A DNA stretch of 64,000 nt from Agrococcus beijingensis (GCF_030758955.1 NZ_CP132360.1:364144-428143), one strand, 5' to 3'. Shown: positions 16,870-26,217, counted from the first letter of the stretch. The notes: generated by a model from the sequence alone, not told the origin. Program-made: numbers and translations.

Positions 16870-19812
16870 ATGACGGCTCTTGACCGGCTCCGGAGAGCGC
16901 TCGCGCGTGGAGAAGTCGTGATTGTGACGGGGACAGGTGTCAGCATGGCTGTCAGCCCGGATCGGCCGGAGCTCAGCTGGATAGGGTTGCTAACCGACGG
17001 CGTGCAACGGATTGCGGAGCGAAACGCGCCGCGCGCGAATCTGCTGCGCCAGGAGCTTGAAATGGCTTCTTCGGCCGAAGACCTTGCGACAGTGGCCGCG
17101 GCCGTCAAGCGGCATCTCGCAGCTGACTTCCCCCGCTGGATCTCACAGTCCTTAGGTGACATTGAGCCGGTGCACACGCGTTTGGCCAAGGCGATCGCAG
17201 GTCTTGATTCACCCATACTCACGACGAACTATGACACTCTGCTGGAGACGTCCCTGGGGCGGGATTCGGTGAGCTGGGCAAACCCCACGCTCATGCGGGA
17301 CGTGGTGCGCAATGCCCGGAAGAGCATCGGACATCTCCATGGTGTCTGGTCGGATTCCACGTCCCTGGTGTTCTCCACCGAGGACTACGACGCGCTCTTG
17401 CGGCAAGACGGCGCCCAGGACATCCAGTCGAGCGCTTTCAACATGAAGACCTTCCTGTTCGTTGGCGTGGGTGCAGGCGTGGAGGATCCCAATTTCAGCC
17501 CGATGGTCGAGGCATTCGGGAGGCACTTCCACTCGAGCGACGGCGCGCACTTCCGTCTATGCCGCGACTCAGAAGTTGACAGTGCCACCGAGCTCTCGGT
17601 GGTCGCGGACGTCGGCTATGGCGCGGACCACGGCGACCTGGCGGGCTTCCTTGAGAGTCTTGCAGCTAGTGTCGTCCCTGATCGCTCAAGCGAGATTCAG
17701 GCGCGGGCACGCGACGTCTTGCTGGACCAGCTGCGCGACAACTCTGCCCTCTGGCGCGACAACGAGGCCATACTCGCTGGTGGGCTTGCTGACCTGGTGG
17801 TTGAGCCGATCTTCCTCCCCGCGCCACACGACCAGTTTGTCAACGACTCGGCGCTCGACGACTCTGCTGGGGCATTGTCGGAGCCGTTTGAGGCAGACGA
17901 ACTCATCGATCAGGGTGGGATTCTGCTGGTTGCTGGCGAAACGAGTTCGGGCGTAACCACGGCGTTGATCTGGTTGCTCGATCGGGCGTCCGACCGGTTG
18001 CAGCATCCGCCGATTCTCGTGGACAAGCCCCACGCGGCGGGGCACCACCCGGTCAAGCGGGTTGTTGACCGCTCCCTCAAGGGCTGGGACGCCGAGGGGG
18101 ACTCGTCCAGCCCTGTGATCCTGGGCGTCGACAACCTGCGGCGCGAGCCCGCAAGAACCTATGAGCGTGCTCTCAGCGATATCCAGCAGCTCGACGCCCC
18201 GCTGAAAGTGATCGGGGTGCAGCAAGAGGATGCCTTAGAGATTGCAGCGGCGCTCCAGGCAACAGACGATGGCGTCGAGATTCGCATCGCGTTTCTCGGA
18301 CGATTCAGCGATCGCGAAGCACGAGCGATTGCGCTCCGCATCGCTCCCGCGAAGGGGGAAGCGATCGCGCAAGCCGCTATGGAAATGGTGCGCACTAGGA
18401 ACCTGCCCCGAACCCCGGTAACGATCACCCTGGTCGTCGAACTGCTTGCGGCCGGGATCGCGATCGAGGAGGGCGATACCGACAGCTGGGTGCTGAGCAA
18501 GTATCTGGACCTCCTGCTTGACAAGCACCTGCCGTCCTCGTCGCCTCAGACTCCGATGCTGATCCGGAACAAGCGCGTCGCAATGGAGGATATTGCGGCA
18601 GGGTTCGTAGAGAAGCGAACGGACTCGGCGAGCCGGGAGCTGCTGTTCAAGAGGCTAGAAGGCCTGTTTGCCAGATTAGGCTGGAACTACGATCCAGGCG
18701 ACCTGCTGGACGAACTGATCGCACGCCACGTCCTGAAGCGTCTCCCGGATGGCAACATCAGTTTCCAGCGTTCGGCCTATCTGGAACTTTCCGCAGGGAT
18801 GGCAGCCCGAAAGAACGACGCCTTGCGTCAAGCCATGCTGCAGCACCCCATCGAGATGGCGTCCATCGTCCGAAGCTACGTCGCGATGACTCGCAGTGAC
18901 GAGGCGATGCTGGAAGTGATGGAGCGGGAACTGGACAGGATCTTCAACGAGAAGTTGACGGGTCGGATCTTCGCAAGCGTGAAACAGCAGCCGGGGCGCA
19001 AGGAGTTGTTCGCCGACCGAGGGGAGCCAGAGGACAGGGAGCAAGAAGACCGGGAGTTTCCGCGCGAAGGACTCATGTACGACGCCTCCGATGATTCTGA
19101 CACCCCCGCGTTCCTGCAGGGCCACCTCGATGAGTTGTCAGGGGGTCGGCTTGCAATGCTGGTGGTCGATCTCGCGTCGCGAGTCCTGCGTGACTCGGAT
19201 GAGGTGCCGAATCAAGAGTTGAAACAACGGGTCCTGACCAAGCTGCTCCACTGCTGGGCCGTATTCACCGACCTTTATGAAGCCGACTTGCGCGAGCTGC
19301 CAAACCTCGACGAGACAGTTGCCAGGTTGCACCCCAAGGATGATCCGACGACCGAGCAGATCGAGGACCTGAAGACGGCGCTCGTCAGCATCGTGCCGGC
19401 TTTCTTGACTCTCTCGGGCATGCGCGCGTGCCTAGCAGCTGCGAGCCTCCACCTCGCGCTGGAGGATGCGGAACTCGATCCGGGATCGACGGCCGAGCTG
19501 ATGCGGGTGCTCGCGCTCTACTCAAGCTCCAGTCCTCGTTGGACCGCTGCTTTAAACGGGCTGGACGACCAAGCGGCCCGCACCTTCTTCGGCGCCTCAT
19601 TCCTCGCGAGCCTGGCTCGCCACACCTTCATGGCAGATGAAGCCGTCACCGATCAGCAGCGGGATGACATCCGCGCTTTTCTGCGGCGAGTGGTTCTTCT
19701 GCGATACCGCTTCGACGGCGTAAGAGAGCGCAACGAGGCTTTGAACCGGTTCGAGCAGCGGCTCCGGCGCGACCGCTTGACGCGCAACAGGGCTCTCGCG
19801 ATCGAGATGTAG
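16870..19812 (+). CDS. SIR2-domain / STAND-like P-loop protein, candidate antiphage NADase
   Basis: The 980-residue protein has an N-terminal SIR2-like domain (about 10-270): the nucleotide loop VIVTGTGVS (17-25), TTNYDTLLE (118-126) with the conserved Asn/Asp pair, catalytic His157 in IGHLHG, and FLFVGVGAGVEDPNF (195-209). A P-loop-like segment LLVAGETSSGVTTALIWLLD (352-371) follows; the usual Lys is Val. Then come a Walker-B-like VILGVDN, a winged-helix-like region (about 600-650) and a long helical C-terminus. This matches SIR2-STAND defence proteins, which deplete NAD+ on sensing phage. It is the first large cargo gene of the island. The defence role is inferred. Confidence 0.8.
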   Translation: MTALDRLRRALARGEVVIVTGTGVSMAVSPDRPELSWIGLLTDGVQRIAERNAPRANLLRQELEMASSAEDLATVAAAVKRHLAADFPRWISQSLGDIEPVHTRLAKAIAGLDSPILTTNYDTLLETSLGRDSVSWANPTLMRDVVRNARKSIGHLHGVWSDSTSLVFSTEDYDALLRQDGAQDIQSSAFNMKTFLFVGVGAGVEDPNFSPMVEAFGRHFHSSDGAHFRLCRDSEVDSATELSVVADVGYGADHGDLAGFLESLAASVVPDRSSEIQARARDVLLDQLRDNSALWRDNEAILAGGLADLVVEPIFLPAPHDQFVNDSALDDSAGALSEPFEADELIDQGGILLVAGETSSGVTTALIWLLDRASDRLQHPPILVDKPHAAGHHPVKRVVDRSLKGWDAEGDSSSPVILGVDNLRREPARTYERALSDIQQLDAPLKVIGVQQEDALEIAAALQATDDGVEIRIAFLGRFSDREARAIALRIAPAKGEAIAQAAMEMVRTRNLPRTPVTITLVVELLAAGIAIEEGDTDSWVLSKYLDLLLDKHLPSSSPQTPMLIRNKRVAMEDIAAGFVEKRTDSASRELLFKRLEGLFARLGWNYDPGDLLDELIARHVLKRLPDGNISFQRSAYLELSAGMAARKNDALRQAMLQHPIEMASIVRSYVAMTRSDEAMLEVMERELDRIFNEKLTGRIFASVKQQPGRKELFADRGEPEDREQEDREFPREGLMYDASDDSDTPAFLQGHLDELSGGRLAMLVVDLASRVLRDSDEVPNQELKQRVLTKLLHCWAVFTDLYEADLRELPNLDETVARLHPKDDPTTEQIEDLKTALVSIVPAFLTLSGMRACLAAASLHLALEDAELDPGSTAELMRVLALYSSSSPRWTAALNGLDDQAARTFFGASFLASLARHTFMADEAVTDQQRDDIRAFLRRVVLLRYRFDGVRERNEALNRFEQRLRRDRLTRNRALAIEM

Positions 19813-19974
19813 TTCTGCCGGCTCTCCTCTCTCGACCTCTTGAGCCTTGACGCACCCTGGTCGGTCCGCGGTTGGACTGCAAGCGCTTGTCCGCTCTGGG
19901 GTGCCGGGCGGCGAATTGCGAGTTATCCTTCGATGACGCGAGTGCACCGCTGCACGCGAACCGCACGGAGGGCC

Positions 19975-20517
19975 ATGGACCACACTGCCCCGCCCAATCC
20001 GCCCCCTGGTTGGTATCCGTACCCGGATGAAGCGGCCTCTGTCCGATGGTGGGACGGTGCCGCCTGGTCGAACTCTTGGAGACCCGCTCCAATTGCTCAC
20101 CATCTGAGCGAGCCAGTGCAACCGCCGACACCCGGCATTCTCTACACTCCGGGGTCGCGCGAGGGTGGGTTACGCCCGCGCGACAGATCGTCTTCGGACC
20201 GGATCGCAGGCGCACTCGCGGCGGCTGGGCCGCAGTGGTATTGGACAAACCTGGTTCGCATCCGCTTTTGGTGGTTCCTCGCCACGGGTCCGCTCTTCCT
20301 CGCGATTGTTGCGGGATTCATCAGCCCGGTCCTGATCTACGTCGTATGGCCGATCGCAGCGCTGCTGATGGCCTTCGTCTTCCTCCGTACGCAGATGTCG
20401 TGTCGCCAGTGCGGGTCACTCTTGGCAGCGAACAAGCTCGGGGGTAACCCGAACGCCTGCCCGAAGTGCCAAACGCCCACCGACGCGGCACTCGCCGGGG
20501 CTCTTCGCTCGCCGTAG
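19975..20517 (+). CDS. DUF2510 membrane protein with C-terminal zinc ribbon
   Basis: A 180-residue protein from ATG 19975, preceded by GGAGGG at 19967-19972. The N-terminal DUF2510 motif PPGWYPYPDEAASVRWWDGA is at about residues 9-28. Two hydrophobic helices follow (about 92-135, FWWFLATGPLFLAIVAGFIS and the next segment), then a zinc-ribbon-like MSCRQCGSLLAANK to NACPKCQTP (about 139-168). DUF2510 is an actinobacterial surface/membrane-associated module of unknown function. It follows the SIR2-type gene by 160 bp on the same strand. An upstream in-frame extension lacks support. Confidence 0.8.
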   Translation: MDHTAPPNPPPGWYPYPDEAASVRWWDGAAWSNSWRPAPIAHHLSEPVQPPTPGILYTPGSREGGLRPRDRSSSDRIAGALAAAGPQWYWTNLVRIRFWWFLATGPLFLAIVAGFISPVLIYVVWPIAALLMAFVFLRTQMSCRQCGSLLAANKLGGNPNACPKCQTPTDAALAGALRSP

Positions 20518-21162
20518 CACCGATCCGCGTGGGAGTCATTGGCCGTGCCGGGAACGGCACGCGCGCTGCGCAGCGGGAACGGACACGACGCATGCCCGAA
20601 TCTCGGACGGCGCTGTCGTCGCGGGCGGCGCGACCTATACCGGGGACGCGTGCGCGTCTGGGAGGGATCGAGCAAGTCGATCTAGCTTCATGACGACGAG
20701 GCTGTCTCCGGCGCGGCAGGGGGCCAACGCTCGCTCGAGCCGGGGCGACTCCGATTGGCGCCCGTGAGTGCGTGATCGACGAAGATCTGTTCGACTTGAA
20801 CGCCGAGCGCCCGGACCGCTTCGCATTGCGCGGCGAGGTCTTGCCCGACGGTTAGACGCGCGCATAGCTGATGAGCATGCTTCGGAGCGTAGGGATAGGG
20901 CCCCACAACGAGAAAGGCCGCGGGCAGATCTTGCGGGACGGCAGGAGGGGCGGATCTACGTGCGGCCGGACGTCCGAGAGTCCGTCCCGGTCCAGGATCC
21001 TCCTGCGGACAGGGGACGCCGGCGCTCCGTGCCTGCTTTGGCGCGGACCACTGGAGAGCGCAGCGCCGCGCTCGGTTACGCATCAGCCATTCGTCGAGTG
21101 GGAGTGGCGGAGCCGCAACTCAGTGTTAAGCGCGAGGTCTGCTCCGTGGAGATAGAGGAGAC
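20518..21162. other. Gap containing only a recombinase remnant
   Basis: These 645 bp between the DUF2510 gene and the 300-residue hypothetical gene contain the degraded serine recombinase at 20640-20878 and otherwise no reading frame with coding character on either strand. It looks like decayed mobile DNA. Confidence 0.5.
20640..20878 (-). pseudogene. Serine recombinase (resolvase/invertase) N-terminal fragment, frameshifted
   Basis: Reading leftward from ATG 20878 gives MLISYARV and then a stop. Shifting frame gives TVGQDLAAQCEAVRALGV and IFVDHALTGANRSRPG, and shifting again gives LERALAPCRAGDSLVVMKLD followed by RLARSLPDA. This is the conserved N-terminal catalytic domain of a Tn3/Hin-type recombinase. 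Two apparent single-base losses are needed to restore it: one at the expected catalytic Ser codon (the RVST motif, near 20855) and one near the RPGL motif. The remainder of the catalytic domain and the DNA-binding part are missing. A dead remnant, probably of an older mobile element. Confidence 0.8.
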
Positions 21163-22065
21163 ATGATTAGGGTCATGGCTGGCGACGATGACGAATACCG
21201 CTTCTACCTAGCGGTTGGTGCGGCGCGAAAAATAGTGAGTCAGTGCCGCGCGCACGTGGAGAGCGCAACCTCCAAACTTTCCTCACGTGTCGAACGCGCA
21301 GCATCCGCGACCCCACATGGGCGGGATCTAGCAGCCGCGTCAGATGGCGACCATTCCCTTGCCTACCGGCAGCGCATCGCGCACGTGGAGTCGATGTGCA
21401 ACGCGCTCCTCTCGCACCTTCGTGGGCTTGAAGTCCTGCTGCTGCACGACACGTTCTACCCGCTACCAGCCATTCCCGTCGTTCGTTCGATCGCGGAAGT
21501 TGCCGCCTCATGCTCCTGGATCCTTGACTCCAACATCGGTCCCGATGAGCGTGCCGCTCGCGCATACGCATCGCTCTTCCGGTCTCTCGAAACCACCATC
21601 TCCGCGACGCTACCCGCCGATGCAGCTATGGCCACGATGCTTCGGGAAAGTTTGATCCAGGAGCTCCGCGGCCGTGGCGTGAGGGTCGTTCGCAGGGTCA
21701 GAAATGAAGTACAGACGGACGAGGTGTCGCAGGTGCACGTTGGGCGCTCGCAGGCGAAGACTAACTATCAATATTCGCTGCGCGTCGCTACTGAGATACC
21801 GCTGATCGCGGGCACCTACTCCGGCATGTCGGGTATCACCCACGGCGAGTACACCCACCTTTCGAGCTCGTGGGACAGCCCAGACACCCACGCGCGCTTG
21901 ATCGGGCTGGTCTCGCAGAGATCGGTCGAGGCATGGTCGCGCGCAGTTCACACGTGGGTGGGCGTTGAACCTGGTCCCTTCATCAATCCAAACGACCAGA
22001 AGAATCTCATCCGCTCGATGCCACGAGCGCTCCTCGCAGAGTTCGGCGGTACGCAGGCTGGGTAG
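21163..22065 (+). CDS. Hypothetical protein, alpha-helical
   Basis: A 300-residue protein starting at ATG 21163 with GAGGAG at 21156-21161, a close but purine-rich ribosome site. It is mostly helical: HVESMCNALLSHLRGLEVLL (about 78-97), an Ala-rich central region, then a C-terminal part with GMSGITHGEYTHLSSSWDS (about 222-240). No transmembrane segments and no recognised domain. Base composition is more A/T-rich than the flanking chromosome. It stands alone between gene-poor stretches of the island. Function unknown; it could be part of the defence cargo, but nothing in the sequence shows this. Confidence 0.65.
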   Translation: MIRVMAGDDDEYRFYLAVGAARKIVSQCRAHVESATSKLSSRVERAASATPHGRDLAAASDGDHSLAYRQRIAHVESMCNALLSHLRGLEVLLLHDTFYPLPAIPVVRSIAEVAASCSWILDSNIGPDERAARAYASLFRSLETTISATLPADAAMATMLRESLIQELRGRGVRVVRRVRNEVQTDEVSQVHVGRSQAKTNYQYSLRVATEIPLIAGTYSGMSGITHGEYTHLSSSWDSPDTHARLIGLVSQRSVEAWSRAVHTWVGVEPGPFINPNDQKNLIRSMPRALLAEFGGTQAG

Positions 22066-22597
22066 CACGGCTGCGACGCTCCCTCGACCGCGCCCTTCGA
22101 TGGAGGCCGTCAGGCGTTGTGTGGGCTTTATCCCGCCCGGCGCCGCGCACGGCGCACGACCAAATCCGGCGCTCGGTGCCGCCCCAGGAACGGGGTCTTG
22201 CTGGTCGGCATGAGCTCTGTTGAACGAGCGGAGCGCCGCAGACAGTAGGCGCCCCGGTGCGTAATCGAAGGGGACATCCCGATCCGACGCACAACGCGCT
22301 CGAGCAGTTCGAGGTTCGCAGGCGCGCTGGTGCCCTAGAGCGTCGGCTTCACCAAGGGCACCTCATCGGCAAGCGTGAGTCCTCGACCGGCAGAGGCGTC
22401 CGCGAAGTTGTCTCGCGCGGCTCGCGGCGCTACCGACTGTCGACGCGGCTTGCAGCGCATCCTCAATCTCGGCTCCGCGCCCGGCGTCGACGGCGGCCGC
22501 CACGCCGCCTGACAGTCCTCACGACAGCGCCCCGCATCTTGGAAGGTGGCGGAGCGACTTTGGTCTTGTGCGGCGTTCGAGTCGGTTGAGGACATCG
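22066..22597. other. Gene-poor stretch
   Basis: About 530 bp with only short frames on both strands, none with a ribosome site or recognisable motif. No repeat or hairpin stands out. Confidence 0.4.
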
Positions 22598-23338
22598 TCA
22601 CGTGCCCTTGCCCTCGCGCGTTAAAGCAGTCGCTGCCGCCTCTGGCTCTCTCGGCGCTGTGGTGTCTCGCCGGGCCTCCGCCACGGCGGCGGCCTGGGCT
22701 TGCGCGCTCGCCCGCTCGGCCGCTTCCTCGGCCTCGTACTCCTGATCCCGAGCCTTCTCAGCGCGCTTCACGTCGCACAGCAGGTGACGAATGACGGTTA
22801 GGGGCTGGCCCGGTAGTGGGTCGCCGCGCATGTGAGCCTGCAGCACGTTGATGCCGCCCTCCATCACTTGTCGCTGTCGCACGTACGGCCAAGCGTCGCT
22901 CGACCACGTGCCTTCTGCGATGGCGCGCCACGCATGGAAGACGCCGTAGAGGGCATCGCGCACGGGCTCTCGGACCTCGGTATCGCGGATCTTCGCGACC
23001 GCCCGCCCGGCGGCGTGGTACAGCTCCGGATCGAGTGCGAGCGTCCCGGATGACGACGTCGGATGTGTGTCGCGCACCGGGTTCCACAACGCGTCGACTC
23101 GCTCCAAGGCAGCCTCGGCGGCAGCCGAGCTTGCCGCACTCTTGTCTGCTTCGGCTTGGCGACGAGCGGCGGCCTCGTCTCGGTCGGTGGCCCGTTGATG
23201 TTCCGCGGCAGCGGACTTGCGAGTGAAGAAGGCGCCCACCCAGGCTGCCAAGAGCACGGCGGCCAGCGGTGCGACGATCTGCAGCACCTCCAGCATGATC
23301 TGCGCATCGACGGGGATTGCTGCGGGATCCTCGGGCAT
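22598..23338 (-). CDS. Hypothetical membrane-anchored coiled-coil protein
   Basis: A 246-residue protein starting at ATG 23338. One hydrophobic helix (LQIVAPLAAVLLAAWVGAFF, residues about 19-38) is followed by a long charged Ala/Glu/Arg-rich region likely to form a coiled coil (about 40-80). A central segment has DALYGVFHAWRAIAEGTWSS and AWPYVRQRQVMEGGINVLQA, and the tail is a second Ala/Glu-rich helix. Single-pass, N-terminal anchor. No family recognised; several phage and island membrane proteins of unknown role share this build. Isolated by gene-poor DNA on both sides. Confidence 0.6.
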   Translation of the reverse strand: MPEDPAAIPVDAQIMLEVLQIVAPLAAVLLAAWVGAFFTRKSAAAEHQRATDRDEAAARRQAEADKSAASSAAAEAALERVDALWNPVRDTHPTSSSGTLALDPELYHAAGRAVAKIRDTEVREPVRDALYGVFHAWRAIAEGTWSSDAWPYVRQRQVMEGGINVLQAHMRGDPLPGQPLTVIRHLLCDVKRAEKARDQEYEAEEAAERASAQAQAAAVAEARRDTTAPREPEAAATALTREGKGT

Positions 23339-23766
23339 GGGTGCATGCTACGTGCAGCTGCTGCTGCCGCCGAGCTCAGGCTCGACTCGAGTGCTTCGCC
23401 GGCCGAGCCGGGCGGCCCGGGTCGTGCTTCCTGGGTGGTGCCTGCTGCGGCACGAGCGGCCGCGCCTGCGGTCTGTCGCCGCCGGAGAGGGATATGCGCC
23501 TGAGGTGCTCGCCGAGCAAGAGTATGCCGTCGTGTGCGTGCTCGAGCCAGCCCCAGTAGCCGATGAGACGCAGCTGCGTTCGGGCGGGTTCGGGCGAGAC
23601 GGCGCAATAGTAGGGCTCGCGGCCGGGTCCGAGAGTGAGCAGGCGGACGACGGCGAGGGGTCCGCCGTCGAGAGGTGCAGCACACTCCGCTCGTACGACC
23701 TGATCGTCACGGCATCGAAGATACGTTCGAAAGAATCGCGTGCCAGCGGCTCACGCGTCGCCGCCC

Positions 23767-24114
23767 TCAGGCGATCGGATCGGGCATAACGGTAACGTGC
23801 TTGGCAAACTCGTGGAGCTGCTCCGGACTGGCGCACATCCCGATGCCGTCGAACTTGCAAGCGTCGAAGACGCAGTTTTTGACTCCGATGCCGCCGACGA
23901 CACCCGGGCGATGGGGCTCGTAGTCCCAGAAGATCGCTTCGGTGCCCAGTCCGCCGGTGGCCCAGGCGCCGCCATTGATCCAGGTGACGTCGCCGAGCAT
24001 GACCATGATGCCGGGTCCCGTCAGCGTCACGTTCTCGAACTCGTAGCCCTCAAGCATGTAACTGCTGTCGATCAGGTCAATGATGCGGTACTTTCCCCCG
24101 CTGATCTTTTTCAT
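23767..24114 (-). CDS. Small hypothetical protein, possibly beta-helical
   Basis: A 115-residue protein starting at ATG 24114. Alternating hydrophobic/Asn pattern (YEFENVTLTGPGIMVMLGD, then GVKNCVFDACKFDGIGMC) suggests short beta-helix rungs. The C-terminus is a short helix (ASPEQLHEFAKHV). G+C is lower than in neighbouring genes. Its ATG overlaps the stop of an upstream 132-codon frame (ATGA), the only hint of an operon. No family recognised. Confidence 0.6.
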   Translation of the reverse strand: MKKISGGKYRIIDLIDSSYMLEGYEFENVTLTGPGIMVMLGDVTWINGGAWATGGLGTEAIFWDYEPHRPGVVGGIGVKNCVFDACKFDGIGMCASPEQLHEFAKHVTVMPDPIA

Positions 24115-24509
24115 GGACGCAACCTACCGCCACGGCCCGACCGCGGGCAGGTGGTCGGGGCGGTGCGGCGGCAGCGGCCCTTGAGAGTCTCTGGCCGCCA
24201 CCCGCAAGACGGGCAGGCGCCGTCGTGCATGATTTCACCGACCTGCGCGAAGGTGGGAAGCCAGCTTGCTCCCGAAGACTTCGCCGTGCTTGAACTCGCT
24301 GCAGGACCATGCCGCAGCCGAGGGTGGATGGACCGCAAGATCCGCAGCCCCCAGCGGCTTGACCGGCTCGCGCGTACCCGCGCTGCGATCAAGCACGACC
24401 CGGTCACCTGCCGGGGCGTGTTTGAGTTGATTCTCCTGCCTTGGGGGCGCGGGTCGACTCTGTACAAGACGTCTGAGTCGGGCGGAGCCTGCATCGACGT
24501 CTGCGTCAC
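24111..24509 (-). CDS. Doubtful ORF upstream of the 115-residue gene
   Basis: This frame ends with a TGA that overlaps the next ATG (ATGA), a coupling pattern seen throughout the window, and encodes GACPSCGWRPETLKGRC, a possible metal-binding knuckle, near its C-terminus. The first 80 residues are Ser/Arg-rich and look like non-coding translation, so the true gene, if any, may be shorter. Kept only because of the overlap and the Cys motif. Confidence 0.25.
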   Translation of the reverse strand: MTQTSMQAPPDSDVLYRVDPRPQGRRINSNTPRQVTGSCLIAARVRASRSSRWGLRILRSIHPRLRHGPAASSSTAKSSGASWLPTFAQVGEIMHDGACPSCGWRPETLKGRCRRTAPTTCPRSGRGGRLRP

Positions 24510-24855
24510 AGACGATCGTTCAAGACGTTCAAGACGGCTGTATCACTTGGACCTGTCGGGGGCGGCGGATGCCCCTCACAACCCTGAAGCGAGATCCACG
24601 AGTCAGAACAGGCCGTGAGCGACGGGTTGCGCGGCGTTCGCGGCGGCGTGCTCTGTTGCTACGCGTGCGGCGACCCTCCGCACCTCGTCACCGCGTGGTC
24701 TCCACGGCGGGCGAGGCGGCGAACCGGTTGCGCTCCGGCGCACTCGGGCGGTCGAGCGCAAGACGCGGTACTGCTGCTCGCTACGCGACGATCGCCCGCC
24801 GTACGATGCGCCTGTAGGCATGTGCGGGCTCAGCCGGTTCGCGAAGGGGGAATCC
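24510..24855. other. Gene-poor stretch
   Basis: About 350 bp with no reading frame of coding character on either strand. The ribosome site of the next gene (GAAGGGGG) occupies its last bases. The promoter of the A1S_2505-type gene presumably lies here. Confidence 0.4.
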
Positions 24856-26217
24856 ATGTGGATCGATGAGCTGGGCGACAACGAGGTGTTCGTCTTCGGA
24901 TCCAACGCCCTCGGGCATCACAGAGGTGGCGCGGCGAAGACAGCGCGCGAGCGCTTCGGTGCAGTCCGGGGTCAGGCTCACGGGCTCCAGGGGCGCTCAT
25001 ACGCCATCAACAGCATGAGCGGACTCGATGCACTGCGCGAAGAGGTCAGGAAGTTCTACGCGTTCGCGGCGGCGCGCTCCGACCTGCGATTCCTCGTCAC
25101 CGCGATCGGCACCGGTATCGCTGGCCACGCGGCGGCGGATGTCGCCCCGCTTTTTGCCCATCCGCCCGCCAATGTGCGGCTTCCGCGTGATTTCGCGGAA
25201 CTGCTCGACCCGCCCCTCATTAGGCACGACCGCTTGCCGGAACTGCTCGGCGTGAGGGCACCCGACTACGTCGACGAGTTCGGCAACGAGATTCTGCCGG
25301 GACTCATGCTCGGTGGACCTTTCGACGGACGGGTCTTCGGCATGCCCGCCTTCGGCGAAGGAGCGCCACTGAGTGCGGGGCATCCGGTGCCGTGGGTCGA
25401 CCAGCAAGATGTCGTCGCGTGGTACGAATTGCGCTCGCAGAGTCCGATCGCCGAGCGCCACATCTACGAATTCGTCGGCTTCCGCGACGGCGAAGGTGGC
25501 AGCGTCGAGATCCAGAGCGGAGCTGTCTATGCGCCGATTCCATCCGACCCGCTCCTCGACGAGGCAGCCGAAGCCGAGGCAGCGAACAACACCCTTGCCG
25601 CAGTCCGGCGCCAGGTCGACGAATTGCAGGCACTGTCAACCAGCGAACGCGAGCAGCTGAGGGGGCTCAGCGCCAACTTCTATTCCGGACCTCATCACGA
25701 GGAACTGTGGAACATCGACAATCCCCTGCGAACTGAGGCGCGCGCGCTCCGCGCTCTCGCGGATGCATTTGCGAGCTTTACCGACAGGGCAGGCTCGGCG
25801 CGGCCGTCAGCGGAGCACTGCTTGAATCAATACCTCTCCCGCGCTCGCTACGCCCAGGGACGGTGGGACCTCGCTTCGCACAGTGTCGAGATGGGCGACT
25901 ACTGGTGGGCGGTGCAGCTGATGCATCTGATCCGCGCCCGCGACGCGCTCGCCCGGCAAGCCCTTGATGAGGCCCTTAGCGCACTAAACGTTGTCGTCGG
26001 CAGCTTCTGGAATGGCGGCGGCGACTTCGACTACGTGCTCGAAGGGCTCACGGAACTCGCGTTCCTCGGCGATCTGGGCCGCGGCTACCCCTCCTCTTCC
26101 GAGTGGGCTGCGGTCGCGGTAGCGATGGGGCGAGGGTTTCCCGGGTGGGGACCGGGCGTTTGGTTTACCGCCGCACATCGCGAGCGACTCCAGCACATTG
26201 CGACGAACGCGAGATAG
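24856..26217 (+). CDS. A1S_2505-type N-terminal domain protein, phage/island associated
   Basis: A 453-residue protein from ATG 24856, 5 bp after GAAGGGGG (an in-frame ATG at 24820 lacks a ribosome site). The N-terminal domain has the A1S_2505 family signature: VFVFGSNALGHHRGGAAKTA (about residues 9-28), FGAVRGQAHGLQGRSYAIN, then FLVTAIGTGIAGHAAADVAP (about 82-101). This Gly-rich layout suggests nucleotide binding. A middle segment (about 150-230, LMLGGPFDGRVFGMP) and a helical C-terminus follow. The family was named as phage non-structural proteins; the biochemical role is unknown. It may take part in phage-host conflict. Confidence 0.7.
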   Translation: MWIDELGDNEVFVFGSNALGHHRGGAAKTARERFGAVRGQAHGLQGRSYAINSMSGLDALREEVRKFYAFAAARSDLRFLVTAIGTGIAGHAAADVAPLFAHPPANVRLPRDFAELLDPPLIRHDRLPELLGVRAPDYVDEFGNEILPGLMLGGPFDGRVFGMPAFGEGAPLSAGHPVPWVDQQDVVAWYELRSQSPIAERHIYEFVGFRDGEGGSVEIQSGAVYAPIPSDPLLDEAAEAEAANNTLAAVRRQVDELQALSTSEREQLRGLSANFYSGPHHEELWNIDNPLRTEARALRALADAFASFTDRAGSARPSAEHCLNQYLSRARYAQGRWDLASHSVEMGDYWWAVQLMHLIRARDALARQALDEALSALNVVVGSFWNGGGDFDYVLEGLTELAFLGDLGRGYPSSSEWAAVAVAMGRGFPGWGPGVWFTAAHRERLQHIATNAR

